Assembly (NCBI RefSeq): GCF_964199755.1
Contig: NC_133897.1
Span: 18,218,492 to 18,282,491, forward strand
Direction: 5' to 3'
Length of the DNA stretch: 64,000 bases
Source: Larus michahellis
Taxonomy: Eukaryota > Chordata > Aves > Charadriiformes > Laridae
Below are positions 9,268-23,559 of the stretch, piece by piece (position 1 is the stretch's first letter; every line of letters begins with the position of its first letter). The notes beneath the pieces were generated by a model. The model had not been told where the DNA came from. It was given only the letters and a program-made list of their open reading frames with translations, and ran no database searches. The translations under genes were made by a program, and so were the position numbers.

Positions 9268-12200
9268 AGTCTAGGTATCAACAGGTTTTTCAAAACATTT
9301 GAACGTTGACTCTGCCAAGTAAGTTAAGTTTATTATGTATGATAGAGTTTGGTGGTTACCAAAGAAACTGCTTGTGAGTGATACGTTTAAAGTAATTTTC
9401 TGTGTGGAGGTGGTTAATATGGACCACTAGATGAAGTCCCTTATACAGGCAATCACTCACAATCCATCACTGTCTCTGCGGAGATGTTTACCCTACAGTT
9501 CAGGTACTACCCCACACACACTTTCTGCTAATAGCCTTACAGGGGCAGGCATGAGTAGATTGGGATGGCATGAGTAGATTTTGGGCATGCCCAGAATGGG
9601 CATACTCAGCTGCACAGTGGCCAGTTCCAGCAGGAGGCTGTGGAATCGGCCTCCCGTTTGCTGGGTAAGGGTACTGCCAGGCTCATGCAGGATGTGTTGC
9701 TGTTGTTTTCTACCTTGGTAGCTCTCCTATGAACATTAATTGGTGAACTACTTGGGTTTTATAAAGAACCCTAAGTCCTGTCAGTGTATTAGATGCACTC
9801 CATGTGTATGTCAGATTGACCTTGGAGAATTTAGGCAGAGGGATGGCAATTTTTTGGCACTTTAACTTGGTGAATGCAAGAGATTTATTTCCTTGGATTA
9901 GGAGGTCTTCAGACTAGGAAGACTAGGCATCTTTAAACACCTGAAGAATTGTCCATTCAAACAATGAAGCAAACTATAATCTAAATCCAGATGGCTGGGT
10001 CTTGGATTGCAATTTCAGAATTAAGTATCTCAGTCCCATCTAGCTCTTGTGGTATAGGTGTGTCTCACTCCAAATGGATTAAGCTAAATTGGAACAAAGT
10101 TTAATTCTGCAGTAAGAACATACAGAAGATTGGTAGCAAAAGGATCAAATCTCTACAGCTAACTTATTGTGTAGACGAGTCCTGCGCAGAAGACCAATAG
10201 CTGTTACTCCTTAGATGTTTTTGCTTGTTAGGAGAAATTTGAGTTAGAAGATGTAGCTTGTGGCAGCTGCTGAAGTTATCCTGAACTTTGAGTAGATCCT
10301 GGGCTCTCGAATTTTTATGTAAGAAGGAGATAAAACAGTTCATTTTTTTAATAAGTTTTTTTCCTCCTTTTCAGTAATGAGTGAAGAAGTATCAATACAT
10401 GCTTTAATATTGATTTGTTTATGTGTCTTTGTTGGTTTTTTTTTTAACAGATAGATGGATAGACAAGTTTTCCTAAAATCAGAGCACTCATTTAACTTTG
10501 TTTTTAATGTAAGTGTATGATTTTAAATATAGATGTAAATCCCACTTCTTTTTTTTTTTTTCTGTGTTGGGGGAAGGACATACTAGCTTTTGGTTTACTT
10601 TGTGCACCAATTGCTTTGTCAGCTGCTGTTGTGTTATCAGGGCTGGGGGGAGTCAGGCAGCGTGGCTGCTTCTTGGATGACTGTTCTACACTTCTTTTAA
10701 ACTGGGAATGGGTCTTTTTTTGTTCTTTGCCTCTTACTGCTTTATGAATCTGTCTTTAATTTCAGTTACCCTAGAGTAGTCCTTGATTGTTGTCTTCCCC
10801 AGTTGATTTTCAGATGTAGTTTTGTCCAATATCTAGCGGTATAAACCAGATGTGTGCAGATGATGCAATTTACATATTAGCTATTGGTAAAACCTGATGG
10901 AGAGGTTCAGGCTTGCAGAGAAGGGAGCTTCAAGACCATATTATTTGGTCATTCATAGATTTAGTTTATGGGATTTGTCTGAAAACTACCTTAGTATTGT
11001 AGTTTGATTTTACAGAAATACGAAGTTAGAAGACATGGGGCTAATAAACCACTTTCATTTTGTAGTGGCTTCAATAGTTTCACAAGATCTTGTGGGGTGG
11101 AACAGTCTGCACTTTTTTGTCTATTTGTGCAAGACTAGACTATGCTGCAGTAACCACTACAGTACATTAGTAAACTTTAACGTGAACTTGGGTATCTTAT
11201 TTAGCAGCAGCATTGAAAATGATGGTGTCAAATCTTTGCCTTTTGAGTGTAGCTAGCCCGTTGCTTGCTACATCATTCAAAGTTGGTAATATTTGTGTGT
11301 GTCCTTCATTTGAACATCGTAAATGGGAAAATGTTGCTCTTGGAATAGGGTTCGTCTGTATTGGAGGAAAATGCGTACCTGTAGACAGAGATCACATTCG
11401 AGAAAAGGCATTTGAGAAAAGTCAGTCTCCCTCTGGAGGTGGGATTGACTGGGATTCTGCTGGCTGTGGTGGGAGCTTCAGTTTTGCTCACACCTCACTT
11501 CAAGGCATATGAAGTTATGTGGAATGACTTTTCCTCTCTGCTTACCGCCACTCATGTTTTGTAGAATATATGTACTTGGCCCTGAGGGATTTGTAACGGT
11601 GTTGAGTGTTCTCATTTATTATCTTTTCAGAGGCAGACACACAGCTTCCTGCAGTGGCCAGCCTAAATCAAGAAGACAGAAGTGTTAGGTACAGACTGTA
11701 AAACAAAGGAAGAGGCTGAACAATTTTTAACACTTAATTTTAAACATTTTTCAAAGTATGATACCAAATAGACTGATCATGGAGCATTTTAAAGGTAAAC
11801 CTTCGTAGCTGTTATTTTTGAGCTTGATACGCGTAGGTTCTCGTGCTCCAGTGAGAGCTCTTGTAAGGATCTTTCCATTGATACGTGGTATATGGGAACA
11901 CTTTTAAAAAACTATTTCCATCATGGTCCATGACAGATCTGTAACTTAAATTTTTTTTAAATCACTTAATTGATTCAGTTGAACATAGTAAAAAAAAAAA
12001 AAAAAAAAAAAGAAAATCTCTTTCCTAAATGCTTTCAAATCTCCCTGTCTGTATTCAGAATTAGATCAAATTATTTTTTGTAGTATTCTCTTGTTGTTGT
12101 TACATGGTTATTAACAAGTTGATACAACTTAGAGACCCATTCTGATCCGGCTTGTCTCTCAGTTCCAGAGACAAAATCCTTTCTGTGTTCTGCAAGCTTT

Positions 12201-15200
12201 AACTCTTTTTAAAGCTTCTTTTTCCTTATGCAGTAAGAACACTTTGAGTTGGAAATCAGATTGACAGTTAGTGATGTATTTTTTAATATAGGTGGTAGTC
12301 ATGGCTGAATCATATTCTGTCAGATGTTTGAAAACAAAAAAACCTAGCTAGTAGTAATTCTTCATATGCTTATGCAGCTGTTCAGTAACAGAAATCCTGA
12401 TGGAGATTTGTGCTGCTTACTGTCCAGTAGTAAGTGGGGTTACTTGCTGTAATGGACAAACCCAAGGTAGTTTTCATTAAATATTGGTCCTTCCTCAAGA
12501 ATTGTTGCTAGCATGAAAGGAATGGATACTTCAGCCCAGTGTGGAGGGCGTGTGGGGCAAAAGAGACACTGCCTTTTCAGTAGAGACCACCCACTTGTGG
12601 AAACAGAGGAGCATCTTTGTTAGCCTGGCTCATGGTGGAGGGTTGTGAGACGATTCAAACCAGGTGGTTATAATGGTCACAGATTACTGTTGCAAGGTCC
12701 ACTGAAGCAAGCTCACAAAAAGAAAACCTAGACCATGCTGTCAGTCACAAGGAATTTGATACCTGATCACGGTCAGGTTATCTTTAAATGCACAAGCTCA
12801 AGTACAGCTGGAAGCAGTGTAGCTGCAACAGTATTGGGCTCAGCAAGGGTTAATTTGCCCTGCCAAAAAGCAGTTGACCATGTGGACACACTTATGAAAT
12901 CTTGTGCGCTCAGGAGTCGCTGGACTTGCTGGAAAAGGGTAACCTGTTTCTCTTCTTGAAACTCAGGGAATTCTGTCTTTTAGTGACATGCAACATTAGA
13001 TATGACTCCATGAGAAGGATACATGCTTAAAATCCTATTCTTTGTAGGGCCTTTTCTCTGAAGCCTAAAGTGTTCTTGCTTTAGATTCAAGTTGTTTGAG
13101 TTCAAAGACCTGTGGCCAAAGGAAAACATACAGATGCCTAAGCTCCACTGAAGTCTGCAAGCCTTTAAGTGGTTTGTATTCACTGTGTAGTACACCAAGT
13201 TCTTGGTCAAACGCTGTCTAATTCTTCAGTTGAGTTGCGAGTTTTGTGGCTGCTCTTAGTAGTTTAAATGATTTGCAACAAGCGTTGCTTGTTCAATTTG
13301 GAATGTACTTTCAGGTTTTTTTGTTTGTTTGTTTTTTAATGAAGAATTCCATTGAGGCCTCCTGTGGCACTCTGCCATAGGCATTCATGTTGTGCATATG
13401 AATATATGGGTTTTCTTTGAGAATGTCAGAAAGAAACTACCTGTACAACAGCAATTTAAGTGAAACAAGATTTGGTTTTACGCCATGCTGTGCACCTTTT
13501 AAAAAGTGTTTAAAAATGCCAAGTGTATACATACATCTATTTATATAGGACATATAAACAAGTGCTTCCAATCAACAGATCACAAAGTACCTTACAGAGA
13601 ATGTTAATATCTTTATCCCCCTTGATAAACAGTGACATTTGATAGTAATCTGCCACAAATCAGGAACAGATCTGGAAATAGTGGCTTTGCTTTTTCAGCC
13701 TCAACTGAATGCTCTGACTTGGGCTGCTTCCAAGGGATTCACATCCTGTTTGGCGTTTGACATAAACCAACTGGATTATGCATTTTCAACCTGTGTGTTG
13801 GGGGAAGGGAAAGAAATAACTGAGCAGATGCATACTTTCTGCTATTACTCACTTTACATGGCATGCAGCATCATGATGATGTTTGAAAGTATTACTTATT
13901 TATCCATGGATACACCCTTCATGACAAAGTATCCCAGCTCCGGAGCAGCTATTCTCACTTTCCAGACCTGCTCTCTCCAAGTCCCTACTTACATGTATTT
14001 GGGAACTGACTGTAGGAGACAGGTCACAGGAACAGAAAGAACTTTTAATGATAGTTGCTAATTAATTACCTTTTACGAGTCTAACCTTGTTCAGATGGGT
14101 CGTCTTTACAAACCCTGCTGTTTTGTCTCACTTTCATCAGACCTCTTATTACCTTATGCTAGCCTATGTAAGACGACCAGGTATTTGCACTGACAGCCTT
14201 TAAGGGTTTTCTAGACATTGAGGCTCCTTGGCGTTTAAGTACAGTGGAGGATCTGACTTCTAGTCCATCTAGAATGGTATGTAGACCACATAACAGCATT
14301 CTGACCACATATAACAGCAGCAGGCTGCGTGGCAACCATATTCTACTACAGCTCGTTTTGGGTTAATGGATTTGAGGTACCATGGCAAGTCAGGAATTGT
14401 AGAGAGATGGATGGATAGGCCTCTTCTATAGGGAAAAGAAGCTGGCTGTATGAATTCAGATTAAAAATTACTTTAATCTAGGACAGGTGACACCTGACAG
14501 CAGTATTTTATTTCACATACTACAATAAATACGTGCCCCTTAAAATATATGTATAAATATACTGAGCATTTTAATAAGTGTAGTATGTTCTCGGTAGAAA
14601 CCTGTCTAATATATCAGTACTGTCTGCCATTAGAGAGGACAATTTAAATAGGCTGGTCATTAACAACTTGCATTAGGTTGTGTACCCTCTGCAGCACCCA
14701 CAGTCTTGCCACTATATAAACCCTTGTTTGTAGCCCTATCCTCCTCTGTCTGCCGCAACAACTTTTGTTGTCCCTATTTCCTGGCCCCTTCTTACCATGT
14801 TTTTAGTTATCCCAAGCTGCTGACCAGAAGCACTCTGCTCTTCTGCCACATGGTGTGTTGGAGATACTTTCACTATCTTCAGATTGCCCAGACGTGCTCT
14901 GGCACGCTTGGAAAAATTGTTTGCAAAGTTAAACAGATTTCATTCAGTTTGATAGGGCCAAAAAAGTTATGGTTAGGTGGGGTAAGAATATTATATGGTA
15001 GAGAAACAACAGACACCTGAGGAGTTTCATCCTATGAAAAACCCATCCTAAAAAGACCTTTAGATTGAAGTAATAGATGGAGGGAATGGGGTGTTCCTGA
15101 TATGCTGTGGATATTAAAGAATAGACATTTATTATGCTTGTCAATGAGAATATCCTTGTCCCAGCAAATGCAGACTTTGTTTATAAACTTCTGCAAATGA

Positions 15201-18200
15201 AGAAGGCCTATATGGGGTGCTGTAATTTAATTAGTATTAAGGCTACGTGCAGAGTAACTTGAGTGTGTTCCAGAAATGATTGCACTGTGTTTGAGAAAAG
15301 ACTAATCTTGATATTAAAAAGAGGAAAAAGGAGTATAATGCTGGAGCTTGCAGATCAGTGATCTCATTGAGGAAGCCACTATAGGTCAGCTAGGTATTTT
15401 TTCAAAGCTCTGAATATGACCTATATTGCAAAATAATAAACATGTGCTAAGATAGTGGAGTATGCTCACAGTGAGGCTACTTGTAAAAAGTTATGTCAGG
15501 ACATTGTACCTATTCAGCAATTTTTCTTTGTAATCCTGCTCTATTTTACAAACTAATATGTTCCCCAGTAAGGTGTGCTAGAGATAATGTTCCAGATGTC
15601 TTCATCTGCAGTGAGAAAGGAGAGGCAATTAAAAGTCTGCACGCTGTGAAATCTCTGGGTACGAACAGTGTCTGCACAGACTTCTATAACATTTTAGGGA
15701 ACAATTGGTTTTCCTGCTGTCTGGGATGACTGAATACAAAAATAGTTTTTGAATGAGGACAGCAGCTCAGTTATTTTCACACTGGCATAAAGTTTTCTAT
15801 TTTTATTTACTGATAGCAAAGTCTTGGTGACAAACTGGCTCTTCCAGACCAGACAAACTGTATTTTCTTTTATTAGCAGTCATCATTTCATCTTAGACAA
15901 AGAAAGGGCATATTTCTGATAATGTAGTGAAAGAACCTGGGGCAGAGCAGTATCTGGTACTGGCCTCCATCAGAGAGGAGGAAAAGCACAAAAGGACAAC
16001 ATTGCTGGCCTTGGTCTGAATTGAGTGGGGTTGCTTGCAGAAGTAGCAAGTGAGAGGACTTTTTTTATTTATTTTTATTTGCTCCCTCCTGCATCATTAT
16101 TGGGCTGAGTGGGGAAGGAATTTTCTTTCTCTTTAAAGGTATGAATAATAATAAATGGGATAATTTGCTCCAAGAAAAGCCAATACCACATGGGAAGCAG
16201 CTACGGCTGCCCCATGGGAGCTTTGTTTTTTTTCCTTCAGAAAAGAATTTTCATCATGCAAATTCTAAAAGCCAGCAGCCATTTAAGGGGAAGGAGAAAC
16301 AACAAAATCCTGTGTTTGCTTGTCACTGCAGACCAATTATTCTTCCAGTAGCTGCACTCCTGTGTGCGGTTTTTTCGTTGCAAGTACTGCCTGTCCAAAA
16401 CATGGAGTTTTGGTCTCAGATCTGTTCAGTTTAAAATACATTTTTTTATTTTAGATGAGCTTAATAAAGCAGTGCACATATTGGTACTTATATAGGTATG
16501 AAATTTGTCTGTAACTGTTAGTTAAAAGTCCTTTTCACTGGCTTAGCATGCCATGTATTATTATTACACTGATGTTGCTAAAATGAAGCTTGGTTCTTGG
16601 ACATTAAGATGAGCCTTTTAACTTAGATTGTGCCTGTACTTTATAGTTTTGGGTGTTGGTGAAGTCAGCAGTGACAAAACACAAGGTGTAACTTGATTTC
16701 TGTGGACTTAAAATAAATCTTCCCATATTTCTTTGCACGAACATTTTTGTTTAAATAACTTCTGCATTTGGTTGTTTGGTGGGAAAGCACAGCCAAATAT
16801 CTTAAAGAGATATCAAAAGTCATTTGTTTTGGCTAACAGTACGCTTTCTGTATACTCTCATCCAGGAGAGATTTTAAGTGCGGTACCTGTTCAGAGCCTG
16901 GACCCTCAGAGCACAAAACAGGCTCCATTTCCCAAGCCCGTCACTCCCACCGCACACGAACATGCCAGTCGGTTTTGCAAGGCCCATGGGACAAGGGGCC
17001 ATCTCGTGGGTGCTGGTAGAGAGCAGGTGATTAAATAAATGGAGGCAATACATGCTGTACAGAACCACCACAGGCAGGCTCACACTGAGACAGTCAGAAG
17101 GACCTGAGCGTCTCTACTCTGCATGAAGTGCTAAATAAAAGTAAATAGATGCGTGTGTGCGTATGCTGCTTGAGCTACCTGATGCTACCTTTGCTACGTG
17201 GGGATTCTGGGAAGTTATGAATTAACCTGTAGTTAAAATCATCTTGTTAGCATGAGCAAAGCCCCTAACACCAACCAAAGTAAGTAGTTGTGTGGTGTTA
17301 CTGGATTTTAAAGTGTTGAATTTCTGCATCTGTAATTTCTGATTCTAGTGCGGTGTCCTGTATGGTAGTAAAGAGGGTAACAAAACTCATTTTAAAGTTC
17401 TGGAATGAGTTTTAAGTTAATACTAAGAATTTAATAAGTGCCCAAGAGGCTTTTATACCACAAGGCTTACGTAAAGTTAGTGGAGTTTGTGCTCTGCTTG
17501 CTATTGCTCTGGACTTCAAGACTGAGGATTCCTGGTGCATTTCTCGAAGGCCTGGCTCCTGAAATCAAGGTATTTTCTTTGTTCTTCCCCCCCTTTGAAG
17601 TTATATTTCTGTTCCTTGTAAAGAGAAGGTTGAAAACACAAAAGCAAGTAAGCATGAAAGGCTCAGAAATAAAAGGCAAATATAAATAATTCTATATCTT
17701 TTTCATGACTTAACAACAGTCCCACACTTTGTGCTTGGCCTGATGCGTGTGTCTCTGAATGCTGGAAGCTGGTTGTGGTCAAAGTCCTACTGAAAATTTC
17801 ACCCCCTGTTTTACTCCAATCACAGAAGATGCAATTACATTGACTTTAAGACAGGCACTTTTCTAATCTACGCTTGTAGATGCTGCAGCACACTATGTGC
17901 TTTCTTTACGTGAATATTTAAATTCCTCTCTTACTATCTCTAGCAACTTCACCCAGCTTTCTGCAGTTGCTATGTGTTACTCAGACATGTCAGGGCAGCT
18001 CCTTCCAGCCCAGCCTCAGCACAATCTGCAGGTGTCATGGAGCAAGGTCTGGTTTGGAGGCTGAGTTCTGGAGCTCCCAGGCCAGCAGAAACGGGACGCC
18101 CCATGGGATGGCAGGGGGAGGGAACGCCGCCAGGTCCTGGGAGAGAGCGTGTCCAACAGCGGTACGTGGCCCCTCTTCTGCCAGAAGAAACATCAGCTTG

Positions 18201-21200
18201 GCGTGACGCTTCCCAGAATTGGGAATGTTAGAGGAACGAGCAATGGAGAGGCAGGGACGTTTCAGGGCTGAAAGAAGGTCTAGGGGATCTCCTGACATCA
18301 CAATATATTCAGCCCGTGGAAATGAATACAGGAAAGGTAAATGGGGAAATGTCTGAGGACAAGGGTTTTCTGATATTTACAGGCTTTCTTTGGAGTCCGA
18401 AAGGCCAAAAATATCACAACATCTAGCTGGAGACTGAAGATGGGATTTAGAAATGGAATAATTTATCAAACTGGAGCTAAAAATAGATGTAAATATGCTG
18501 TATAAAGGGTAGGGTGAAGATGTTTTAGTAAAACTGACACTGAAAATGGGAGGATAAACTGCTGAGAACAGGGAGATCAAGAGAAATTTTTCTGAAAGGA
18601 GAACGTCACAAGAACTTAAACTGCCTAATTTTAAAAATGTTTTTTATTAAAAATATGTAAATATAGTCTCTAACATCAAGAATAATTTGTCACAATAGAA
18701 ATAAGATAATTAAATCCTCAGCAAAATAAAGATGAATTTTGATGCTATTCCACAATCATTCTTGACAAATGTTTTCAATTTGACCTAAACAATAGCAAGG
18801 AGGCTTTGTGGGTGTCATAATATTATGAGATCTAGACCTGAATGATTTGTTTCAGTCATTATAGCGAGGGGACAGTAAGAGGGAACATGACAAAAATATA
18901 GAAAACAATGAGTAGGGCTGTACATAATTTTGGCGCTCGTATTTCTGTAATAAATCTTATGGTAGTTTGTGGTTTGCTTAAAGCTTCAGCTCCCAGATTC
19001 ATGTAGTATATAAGAATCTTAAGATTTCATTGCAGAGAAACAAATTTCTGATTTTTACGATTGCAAGAAGACTTTAATACAGAGCAAGAGAAGGAACCAA
19101 AATACATCTTTTAAGAGACAAGTTGGTACAAGTTTTCACTCAAAGCCTAAAATCTATCTTCTTACACTAAAAAAATGGAAAGGCATAAAGCTGAGAGTTG
19201 ATCCTTGCTGTTAGAGCTCAGGTTGGTATTTATAGGGCGTTAGTTACTCCGATGGATGTTGCGAAGCCTTGTATCCCACCCTTTTCTCTCCTTGGCAATA
19301 TTCTTATAGAGCCTTGGAAACAACATGCCTCTGCCCTCTGTTTTACTTGCTTGTTCCTTCAGCAGATGCTGACGAGCGGAGTGTCTGATTTCAGTTCTGA
19401 TCTGGAATAACTCCAGGGGCGTGCACCAAGCCATCTCCTGACAGGGTGGTGGCGGGGAGGAGAGTCAGGACTATTGTTCTCCCTCCGTGTGTCCCTCCCA
19501 CAGCAGCAGCCAGCATTGTTCCTCTTTATTTACTTCCCTCTCTCTGTAAACCAGCAGGGCTCGCAGGAGAGGGACGCAGCTCTCCTCATTAGAATAATTA
19601 GGCTGATTTATGAGAGAATGACAGAGTGAAGGAGAGCTCCTTCTGCAGCGTTCACCACTGGAGGCTGGGCACCCAGCCAGCTGCTGGCAGTGCGGTGCTG
19701 GGCCTCCATGCTCGCTTCTTCTCCTGCCACCAGCTCCCCAGGCAGGCTGGAGGGCCCCCAACTCTTCAACCTTTGCATCTCGATGAAAATGTACAGACAC
19801 ATGCAAGAAACACTTTTTTCCTTCACATGGTGTTCTTCACAAGTTGTATGTTCTAAGGTAATACTGAAGGTCTAGTTAAAATAACGAAGGAAAAGGAAAA
19901 CTCCCATGTTGGACCCTTCTGTACCATTAGCTAAGCGGAAAGTTTGGCTTACAAAATGTTCCTCAAGCAGGTTCACTGTGTCACTGAAACAGTGAGAGCG
20001 TATTCCTCTCCTGCAAATGGAAGTTTTCCATTACTTTTAGGCAAGGCTTATGTACGAGGAGTTACGAAATTTCCTCCTTCCTGGGAAAATGTTCCGCGTA
20101 CCTTTTTTTCATTGCATTTCCTTGGTATCTTCAGGGCAAAATACAGTGTGTACCTGCGAAGTTCTACTGCACACTGGAAGACCCATTTGAAATGCACATA
20201 GACATATTTAAAAACACATTTAAGCTTTTAAAAACATATCGTACAGGCAAACAGCAACAAAAAAAAAAAGATCATTGGCGATTCTGCCTGTTGTTTTTCT
20301 GCCTGGCATCAGAATCAAACACTGAACTTGCAAAAGTTGCCAGCTGCTTCTACTTCCCAGTGCGATGATTGTGGTCATCTTTAGGAAAGAAATGATACCC
20401 ATGGCTTGTCTTTGCTGACAGGATGGCATTTGAAGTGCCTGAAAGGCAACTAAATCATTTTGTAAATCATTCCTCCAAATCTATAAGAGTATTTTTTGTT
20501 TGGGAGCAGATTAATGGTGCCAGAGTTTCAAGAGCAGTTATTCCTATGCAGTAGCCCTCCGTATTGCGAACTCCATGAAAAGCCTCAATGAACCCAAAGA
20601 GCTCACGGTATAATCAAGCCAGAGAAATGAAAGTAATAAAGAAATGAAATATATATTACAAACTAACATCATAAATCTTAGTGCAATTGAACTACCTGTA
20701 ACAAAATGCCTCATACCAGCCATAGGAAAAAACAAGCCAGCATCCAACTTTTTGGATTCTGACTTGTCCCACCTTCGCGTTGTCCCAAATGCTCTCAAGA
20801 ACATGCTCTCAGCTGGAACATCTGCCTCTGTCTTTTGCACAGAGGGAAAAGCAGTGCAAAACACAATTTCACCCATCCCATTCCCTCATGCAAAGGCTCG
20901 GTGTACTTTTGCCTTAGCAGGTTGGCAGTTCGGACTGGCACAAAGTTGATCCATGTGGAAATCCACCCTCTTTTGACAAAGTTGCATTCCAGAAATTGAG
21001 CAAGAACACTCCCCTTCATTTTGTAAGGCGGGAGAGAGGTGGGCAGGGTGACCCCGAGACCTGGCCACTGCACTTTGCAGCCAGAAGAAAAAAATTAGGG
21101 CATCCATTACTCTGTGTTCACCAGAAAACAGAAAGCATCTAAAGCCCTAGCCAAACCACAGTTTTATTGTTCAGAAGTCAGTGTTTCGATACATAAATAC

Positions 21201-23219
21201 AAGACCTGATTTTTTCTGCCTCCAGACAGAGTGATTTCGTTGATGCACATGGGGCATTCCCGTAGGAAGAGTCCAGTATTAGTGCTGTTGTGTGCAAGGG
21301 CCATCCATGGGGAAGAGACACAGCCATAAAATGGAGAAACGGTTAAAACACTCTGCAGTGTGCCTCTCTCCTAAACAACCATCCTGTACTTGCTTTCCCT
21401 CTCTCTTCTCAAAATTGCTGCCTTGGGGAGGTGAAGAATTACCATTGCCATAAACCGTAATCAGGATCAGCTGCGCAAAGGGAAAGGCCTTGCTCAAATA
21501 TCAAAGGGGTCTTAAACTGCCAAAACTGACCTTCATTTTAACTGGGAAATGCGTGCTCTTGAATGGCAATGTTCCCATGAATGCGTGTTTTGTTTTGTTT
21601 CAGCTCGTTGGGAATCTTTGCTGCAGCAGTGTTGATCGAAGCTCCTGGACAATGAGCCTGGGATGAGGAATCACATACACATTCCAGAAACATTTTTCTG
21701 TGCTGAACTCGTCTCAGCAGCGACAGTGCCCGGCTTTGTCGTCCCCTCTGCCACGGCGCTGCCTTCCGGGGCTCGCCCCTTTGTGTTTGCATCCCTGCTT
21801 GCCTAAGTAACTCCACATTTTCTGCATTCTCATAACCCAGTTGTCTGGATTGGGGAGAAAAATGAGATAACAACTCTTCAAGGGGATTTTTGCTGCCACA
21901 GGAGCAGTTGACGTTTGGATGAGCTCTCAATCGTTCAAGGGCCAAGCACGACAAGAAGAAACAGACATTAAATCTTTGCAGTCAAATATAAACACACAGT
22001 ATCGCAGTGCCTCAGCCTCCCATGTACTGCCTCCCTTTTTACGTTTCACAGGGTAACATTTGACTGGAGAGGATCTACACTTCAAAAACGTTTAGTTTAA
22101 AACCTATTTCCAAACTTATCTTTCTAATGGACTCAAACTGCACACTGAACTTTGGGGAAATTCAGATCCACATTTCCATCTGTATTTCATGGCTCAATTC
22201 CAGCCATAGTTTAAAACAAAGAGGCTTAGCTGCTGTCAGCTGAAGTGAAGTAACTGTGTTCGCCCCGCTTCTCCTAGGATATGCTGTATTAGAGCAAATA
22301 CTCATTTCCATCATCTCAGAATTATGTTCTGAATTCTTTATAAGTACCTGTTAAACACTCTGATGAAAAAGCTTATTTTCTAAATTCTACCTTACATTTA
22401 ACATGAACTGCAAGGAACGGTAGTGGAAAGAGCAGATTGTCAGCAAGGCCTGTAGAGGTGTCCATTCTGAAAAAGCCCCTCACCAAGACGGTGGCTATTT
22501 GTAAAACACACTTCTTGTCTGATAATAGAAAAATATAATCTGTCATAAAAGTCACAGCTCCTTCACAGTTTCCCCTCTCAGCTTCCTCTGTGAACAGCTG
22601 TCAATACGTGTATGAAACTAACTTAAAAAGAAAACAAGATAGGTTTGATGTCTGATGCAAAACAAACCGATCTTTTAAACAGAGCTTTTTCAGGTAGAAA
22701 ACCCTCTGGAGTTAATTGGATGGGAGTTTTTAGGTTATTTTTCATCACTGCAACATGTTGTTTTGCAACACAAAATATGTCCATTTACAGTAAATAGAGA
22801 GATGTCTGCAATAAATTAACTTCAGAGTTTCGGAAACACAGATGGTATTTCTTGCACTTTCCCAAAGGGCTACATGTGCTCCAGAAAAAGCAGAGATTGT
22901 AGCTATTCTGTTATTTTTATGAGTTCGTTCATCCCCATCATTCCTACTTCACTAAGAAGAGATAAAATATGATTTACAATTTATCTGCAATCAAGCAAGG
23001 AGACGAAACAATTTACGTTGTCACTTGCAATATGTTTCTTCTGCTTCCGGCGTTTAATTTTTAAAAAGTATATTTGTAAAAGAAATCGTGAAGATTGGGT
23101 ACTCCGAAAGGCAAGTCTTACCATTCAGTACATTTTGGATAGGGAAAAGCATGCATCGCTGGTGTAACGCAATAACTAACATCATAACTTAACAATTTTG
23201 TCCCTGCAATGCCATCCTT
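9268..23219. other. Intergenic DNA, no gene recognised
   Basis: About 14 kb without a recognisable coding exon. The longest frame is 140 codons (13639-14061, plus) and resembles nothing I know. A 22-base A-run lies at 11990-12011. Composition is mostly AT-rich with somewhat GC-richer patches near 18.0-18.2 and 19.4-19.8 kb, the latter mixed with AT-rich homeobox-type words (ATTAGAATAATTAGG near 19589). Any of these could be enhancers, but nothing in the sequence alone proves it. Confidence 0.6.
11990..12011 (+). repeat. Poly(A) tract, 22 bases
   Basis: An uninterrupted run of 22 A. There is no recognisable retrocopy or SINE body directly upstream and I see no target-site duplication, so it is listed as a simple repeat. 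Confidence 0.9.
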
Positions 23220-23286
23220 GTAGAGCCCCTTCTTCGGGGAAGCCCGGATCGGGCGCCTCGCCCTTACAGCCAGGAGGTGGCACGAT

Positions 23287-23352
23287 GCTCCCGCCGCGCT
23301 CCCGCCGCGCTCCCGCCGCGCTCCCTCCCTGCTCCCGCCGCGCTCCCGCCGC
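23287..23352 (+). repeat. GC-rich 11-bp minisatellite, 6 units
   Basis: Six consecutive copies of GCTCCCGCCGC, one of them altered (GCTCCCTCCCT). The array sits in an isolated CpG-rich patch of about 23220-23400 surrounded by AT-rich DNA. Open frames over it on either strand give Arg/Ala/Gly-rich repeats and are by-products of the array. Confidence 0.9.
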
Positions 23353-23436
23353 CCCCCGGCGGGGCTCCCGCTGCTTGGCGCTGCTGCTGCCCATGTCGGT
23401 CCCGAACTCGCAAACGATGAAGCCCTCGGCGATAAG

Positions 23437-23466
23437 ATTTTCACAAGCAGCATTTTCACAAGCAGC
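23437..23466 (+). repeat. Exact 15-bp tandem duplication
   Basis: ATTTTCACAAGCAGC occurs twice head to tail, at 23437-23451 and 23452-23466, between the GC-rich minisatellite and the CCCTT tract. Confidence 0.95.
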
Positions 23467-23482
23467 AGGTCGTTTCCAGTGC

Positions 23483-23557
23483 TCCCTTCCCTTCCCTTCC
23501 CTTCCCTTCCCTTCCCTTCCCTTCCCTTCCCTTCCCTTCCCTTCCCTTCCCTTCCCT
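23483..23557 (+). repeat. (CCCTT)n pentanucleotide microsatellite
   Basis: About 15 near-perfect copies of CCCTT make a 75-bp pure polypyrimidine tract. Length polymorphism between individuals is expected, and the homopurine/homopyrimidine asymmetry could allow triplex formation. Confidence 0.95.
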
Positions 23558-23559
23558 AT

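Noticed and set aside
13639-14061. 140-codon plus-strand frame as a possible gene
   Set aside because: Mixed hydrophobic composition without a recognisable domain, isolated in intergenic DNA and without clear splice or poly(A) context. Probably chance.
21538-21954. 138-codon minus-strand frame
   Set aside because: The sequence does not resemble any protein I know, and the region also contains an alternative overlapping frame.
23118-23459. Arg/Gly/Ala-repeat frames of 70-113 codons on the minus strand
   Set aside because: They are translations of the 11-bp minisatellite and have no independent support.
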